Origin: Casuarina equisetifolia
Taxonomy: Eukaryota > Streptophyta > Magnoliopsida > Fagales > Casuarinaceae
Direction of reading: 5' to 3'
Assembly (NCBI GenBank): GCA_028551475.1
Contig: CM052361.1
Span: 17,983,274 to 18,047,273, forward strand
DNA length: 64,000 bases
Both the position numbers and the translations under genes were made by a program. This document shows positions 61,592-64,000 of the stretch, one piece after another. The notes below the pieces were generated by a model, which saw nothing but the letters and a program-made list of their open reading frames with translations, ran no database searches and was not told the origin of the DNA. Numbering within the stretch: position 1 is the first letter of the stretch; every line of letters starts with the position of its first letter.

Positions 61592-61616
61592 AATAAAATA
61601 AAGCTGATGAAATAAA
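61592..61616 (+). terminator. candidate poly(A) signals of the FLA gene
   Basis: Three AATAAA hexamers at 61592, 61597 and 61611, about 260-285 bp after the FLA stop. That is a plausible 3'UTR length. Inferred from motif and position only. Confidence 0.5.
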
Positions 61617-61619
61617 TCT

Positions 61620-64000
61620 CATAATGAGATAAATTTGCTGTTTCTGCCATCTTCTTCCAAGTGAAGTATACACTAAAGAGGGAGGGGAGTCGCTATAGGA
61701 CTGGAATGAATAAGAGACAGTGTTCGATGTTCGAAACAGTCGATGTTAACTGCTTCTTTACTCTCTAGGTTTTCGGCTTTCACAAGGGATCAAGTCTGCA
61801 GCCAAGCGGAGCGAAAAGGAAGTCTGTATGCAATATTTACGTTCTGGTGGTTTATTATTTTATGTTGGTGAAATTCCACGATTGGATAGGCAGGGAAGAT
61901 CACTTTCACAAGCTGTTTTGTATTTGATGTTTGCGTGTAAAATGGTAGTGCCTATTTGCCTACTTCCGACTGGTCAAGTCGGGAATATATGGAAAGTTGA
62001 TCTGGTAAAAACTATGGTAGCAATTTTCCATAGTCATTTTCATTATTCAAAACTAAGACGTTGGACTTATCTCTAATATCAACTATGATGAATTTAATCA
62101 TCCAATCAAAAGACTTAAGCCTATTAACATGACATGTTCATTTACTTTTGTACGTTAACAACCACCAATACCCTATAAGCTTGATGTCTCTCATGCTCCA
62201 TAAGTTTGTAACATTATATTATGATAATAAAATATATATTATTATCACTATAAATATAGGTATAAGCTTAGTCTATGATCAATCATATGATGAATACAAA
62301 TAAAAGAAATAATAAACGGATAATACATATACAATCAAGAATATTTAGAAAGGTAGGTAACTTAGAGGGCAAGTAAATTAAATGCTACTGAGAGCTTTCT
62401 ATTAGCATCTTGAAATTTTAATCTAACAAAGTCCCTCTTCCTCGCTCAGAATTTGTCGATTAGCAATCATTAGACAAAATTTTTTATTTTGACAAGTGCA
62501 GCCATATTAAAAAGTTTGTCTATATTTTGGTCATACCATCCGCCTCTCGCTTGCATAAGGCCTTATCTGTGAAAACTTTAGGTAGCCCCACTGCTGTTTT
62601 TCTACCTTTCCATTCATCTCAAACCTTATCTTCTGTCACCTCAGTCTTTGGGAAGTATGAACCGGGCAACACGTCGAACCAGTCAACCAAAGCAAAAAAG
62701 AGAGATGCGTAGCTTTTTGAAAAGAGGAAGCGACGTCTGGCTAGTGGTGAGTCCTTCAACTGTCATCTGTATCTCGTGGATGAATGATCAAAAACTTCTC
62801 CAAGTCAATACTCATGTCGACCCAGCCTCTGCGTTTGGACGTATCCCAGGGATTGTGCAATTGACCAAGGCTTACGTGAAGTCTTTGAAGAAATTTGTGT
62901 TAAAATGTAATGGGCTTTTGTATGATGAAAAGTCACCCCGTTGATATAAACGTGTAAGGGTCAACCACTTTTGTATATGGCTCTAAAGGATGAACTTTGC
63001 GTAAATAAAACTGCCCATCGTACCTCTTCACTCTCTCTTTACAGCAAGTTCTAGTTTTCTTAAATGTTTTACAATCAAGATACTTCCAGTGTCTCCAAAC
63101 CACTAAAGAATTCCTAACAACGCAACAATTTTGTCAAAGAAGCGATCTAAACTGAAAGCCCCAAATCCTAGTATGATCCAAATAATCGATTACATATAAA
63201 TAATGCAAGTATCAAGCTTGAAGTGAAACAATTTCGGTATTCGAGATGTTCTGCTAAAGATTTAACCAAATATAAAAGAAAATTGCTCAAACCGAAAGAG
63301 AGTATTTCGTTTTTCAACCGAATGAAAGTATTTGTTGCTAAACAACTCCAAGATTTCAAAATGAGTCGTAATGGTCATTTTAAAATGCAGCTTTTCACAT
63401 CGTTTGGTTATGGCTTTTTCATGCCTTGTGTCGGTTTTTAGGATCGCCGCTATAATTAGCATAGTTGATATTCTCTGTTGCGACGTATTATTTTGCTGCA
63501 GTAAGTGATACACGACAAACTAATCTGCTGCGACGAATAATGCACAGAAAAATGATTGGATGAAGATCTGGGCTAAAAACTATCTTCAAAATATTTTCCT
63601 CAAAATATACTTTAATTAGTAAGAGGGGCTGCCGCAAGTGGCTGGCCTCAACGGAAGAGGGGAGAGTTGGGAGGAGACGCGTGAAGGGAGGAGGCATTTG
63701 ACCATCACCTGCGAGACCTACCTAGTTGCAATAATTTTGCAATGCACAAAAAGTAGTAAACAATTTAATAAGTGTTATGAAGCAATGGTTTGAGCGCCAT
63801 ACTCAATTACGTGATCCAACTTTTTTACATGCCTAAATTTATTTAGTCGTTACATTTTTATGAGTTTTGTTAGAAACGATTCCTTGAAGTTCTCATGACA
63901 TTCTTTTAAAAGCTAATATCCCACTTGACATTTTTTGTGTTCCGAAAAAAAAAATCAATAAGTTTCTTCGACATTGTTTCTATGAAATTCATTCTTTAGT
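61620..64000. other. intergenic region with one unrecognised ORF
   Basis: AT-rich with no supported gene. The only notable frame is the 98-codon one at 62648-62944, listed separately. The stretch 63620-63720 is GC-richer, but no frame stands out and nothing is recognised in it. Confidence 0.45.
62648..62944 (+). other. unrecognised 98-codon ORF, possible transposase relic
   Basis: Not recognised with confidence. The frame has a basic N-terminus (RATRRTSQPKQKRE), then LKRGSDVWLVVSPSTVICISWMNDQKLLQ and VNTHVDPASA. The pattern 'RG...V...W.D.K.v...s..H' is loosely like the end of DDE transposase domains of plant piggyBac-type proteins, but this is a weak impression. The preceding frame 62527-62712 overlaps it. 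Coding status is doubtful. Confidence 0.25.

Noticed and set aside
1..64000. CRISPR arrays, operons, bacterial genes, rRNA or tRNA genes
   Set aside because: No regularly spaced repeats, no polycistronic gene order, and no recognisable rRNA or tRNA sequence were seen. A tRNA scan could not be run, so a missed tRNA is possible.

Overview
This is a 64 kb piece of a eudicot plant nuclear genome. The evidence is large GT-AG introns in AT-rich DNA, plant-specific gene families (a plastid SufC ATPase with a transit peptide, a PSPG-box glycosyltransferase, a fasciclin-like arabinogalactan protein), and LTR retrotransposons primed by initiator tRNA-Met. Nothing bacterial or organellar was seen. The species cannot be named from the sequence alone.

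Layout. 1-5120: decayed transposon DNA with two copies of a broken Ty3/gypsy integrase region, a 5' fragment of a GATL-type galacturonosyltransferase gene framed by 50-bp direct repeats, and a hairpin. 5121-8034: no recognised gene, with a GC-richer island. 8035-26253 (minus): a complete 32-exon ubiquitin-specific protease of the UBP12/UBP13 type, 1119 residues. 26254-33690: intergenic, with possible 3'UTR exons of the next gene at its right end. 33691-37847 (minus): a six-exon plastid SufC/ABCI6 gene, 330 residues. 39410-40977 (minus): a UGT76-like glycosyltransferase with a frameshift and a damaged exon junction. 41332-47011 (minus): a young Ty1/copia element with identical-length 620-bp LTRs, a 5-bp target duplication and one 1618-codon gag-pol frame. 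48080-54661 (plus): an older, stop-ridden copia element with its own target duplication, into whose 3' end a 1265-bp solo LTR has inserted. 58594-61330 (plus): a two-exon fasciclin-like arabinogalactan protein gene of the FLA15-18 group, 456 residues. 61331-64000: intergenic, with one unrecognised ORF.

The host genes are unrelated neighbours, not a pathway cluster: ubiquitin removal, plastid Fe-S assembly, small-molecule glycosylation and cell-wall glycoprotein. The most unusual observation is in the young copia element. Its gag-pol frame runs through the polypurine tract and continues for about 144 codons into the U3 part of the 3' LTR, stopping about 60 bp before the LTR TATA box. The LTR therefore appears to carry coding sequence, while the LTR ends are not the usual TG...CA. 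Other points of note are the nested solo LTR, the two frame lesions in the UGT, possible 3'UTR introns in the SufC gene, and tandem-acceptor splice sites in the UBP gene. Exon boundaries were read by eye from splice signals and frame; no database search or transcript evidence was available.
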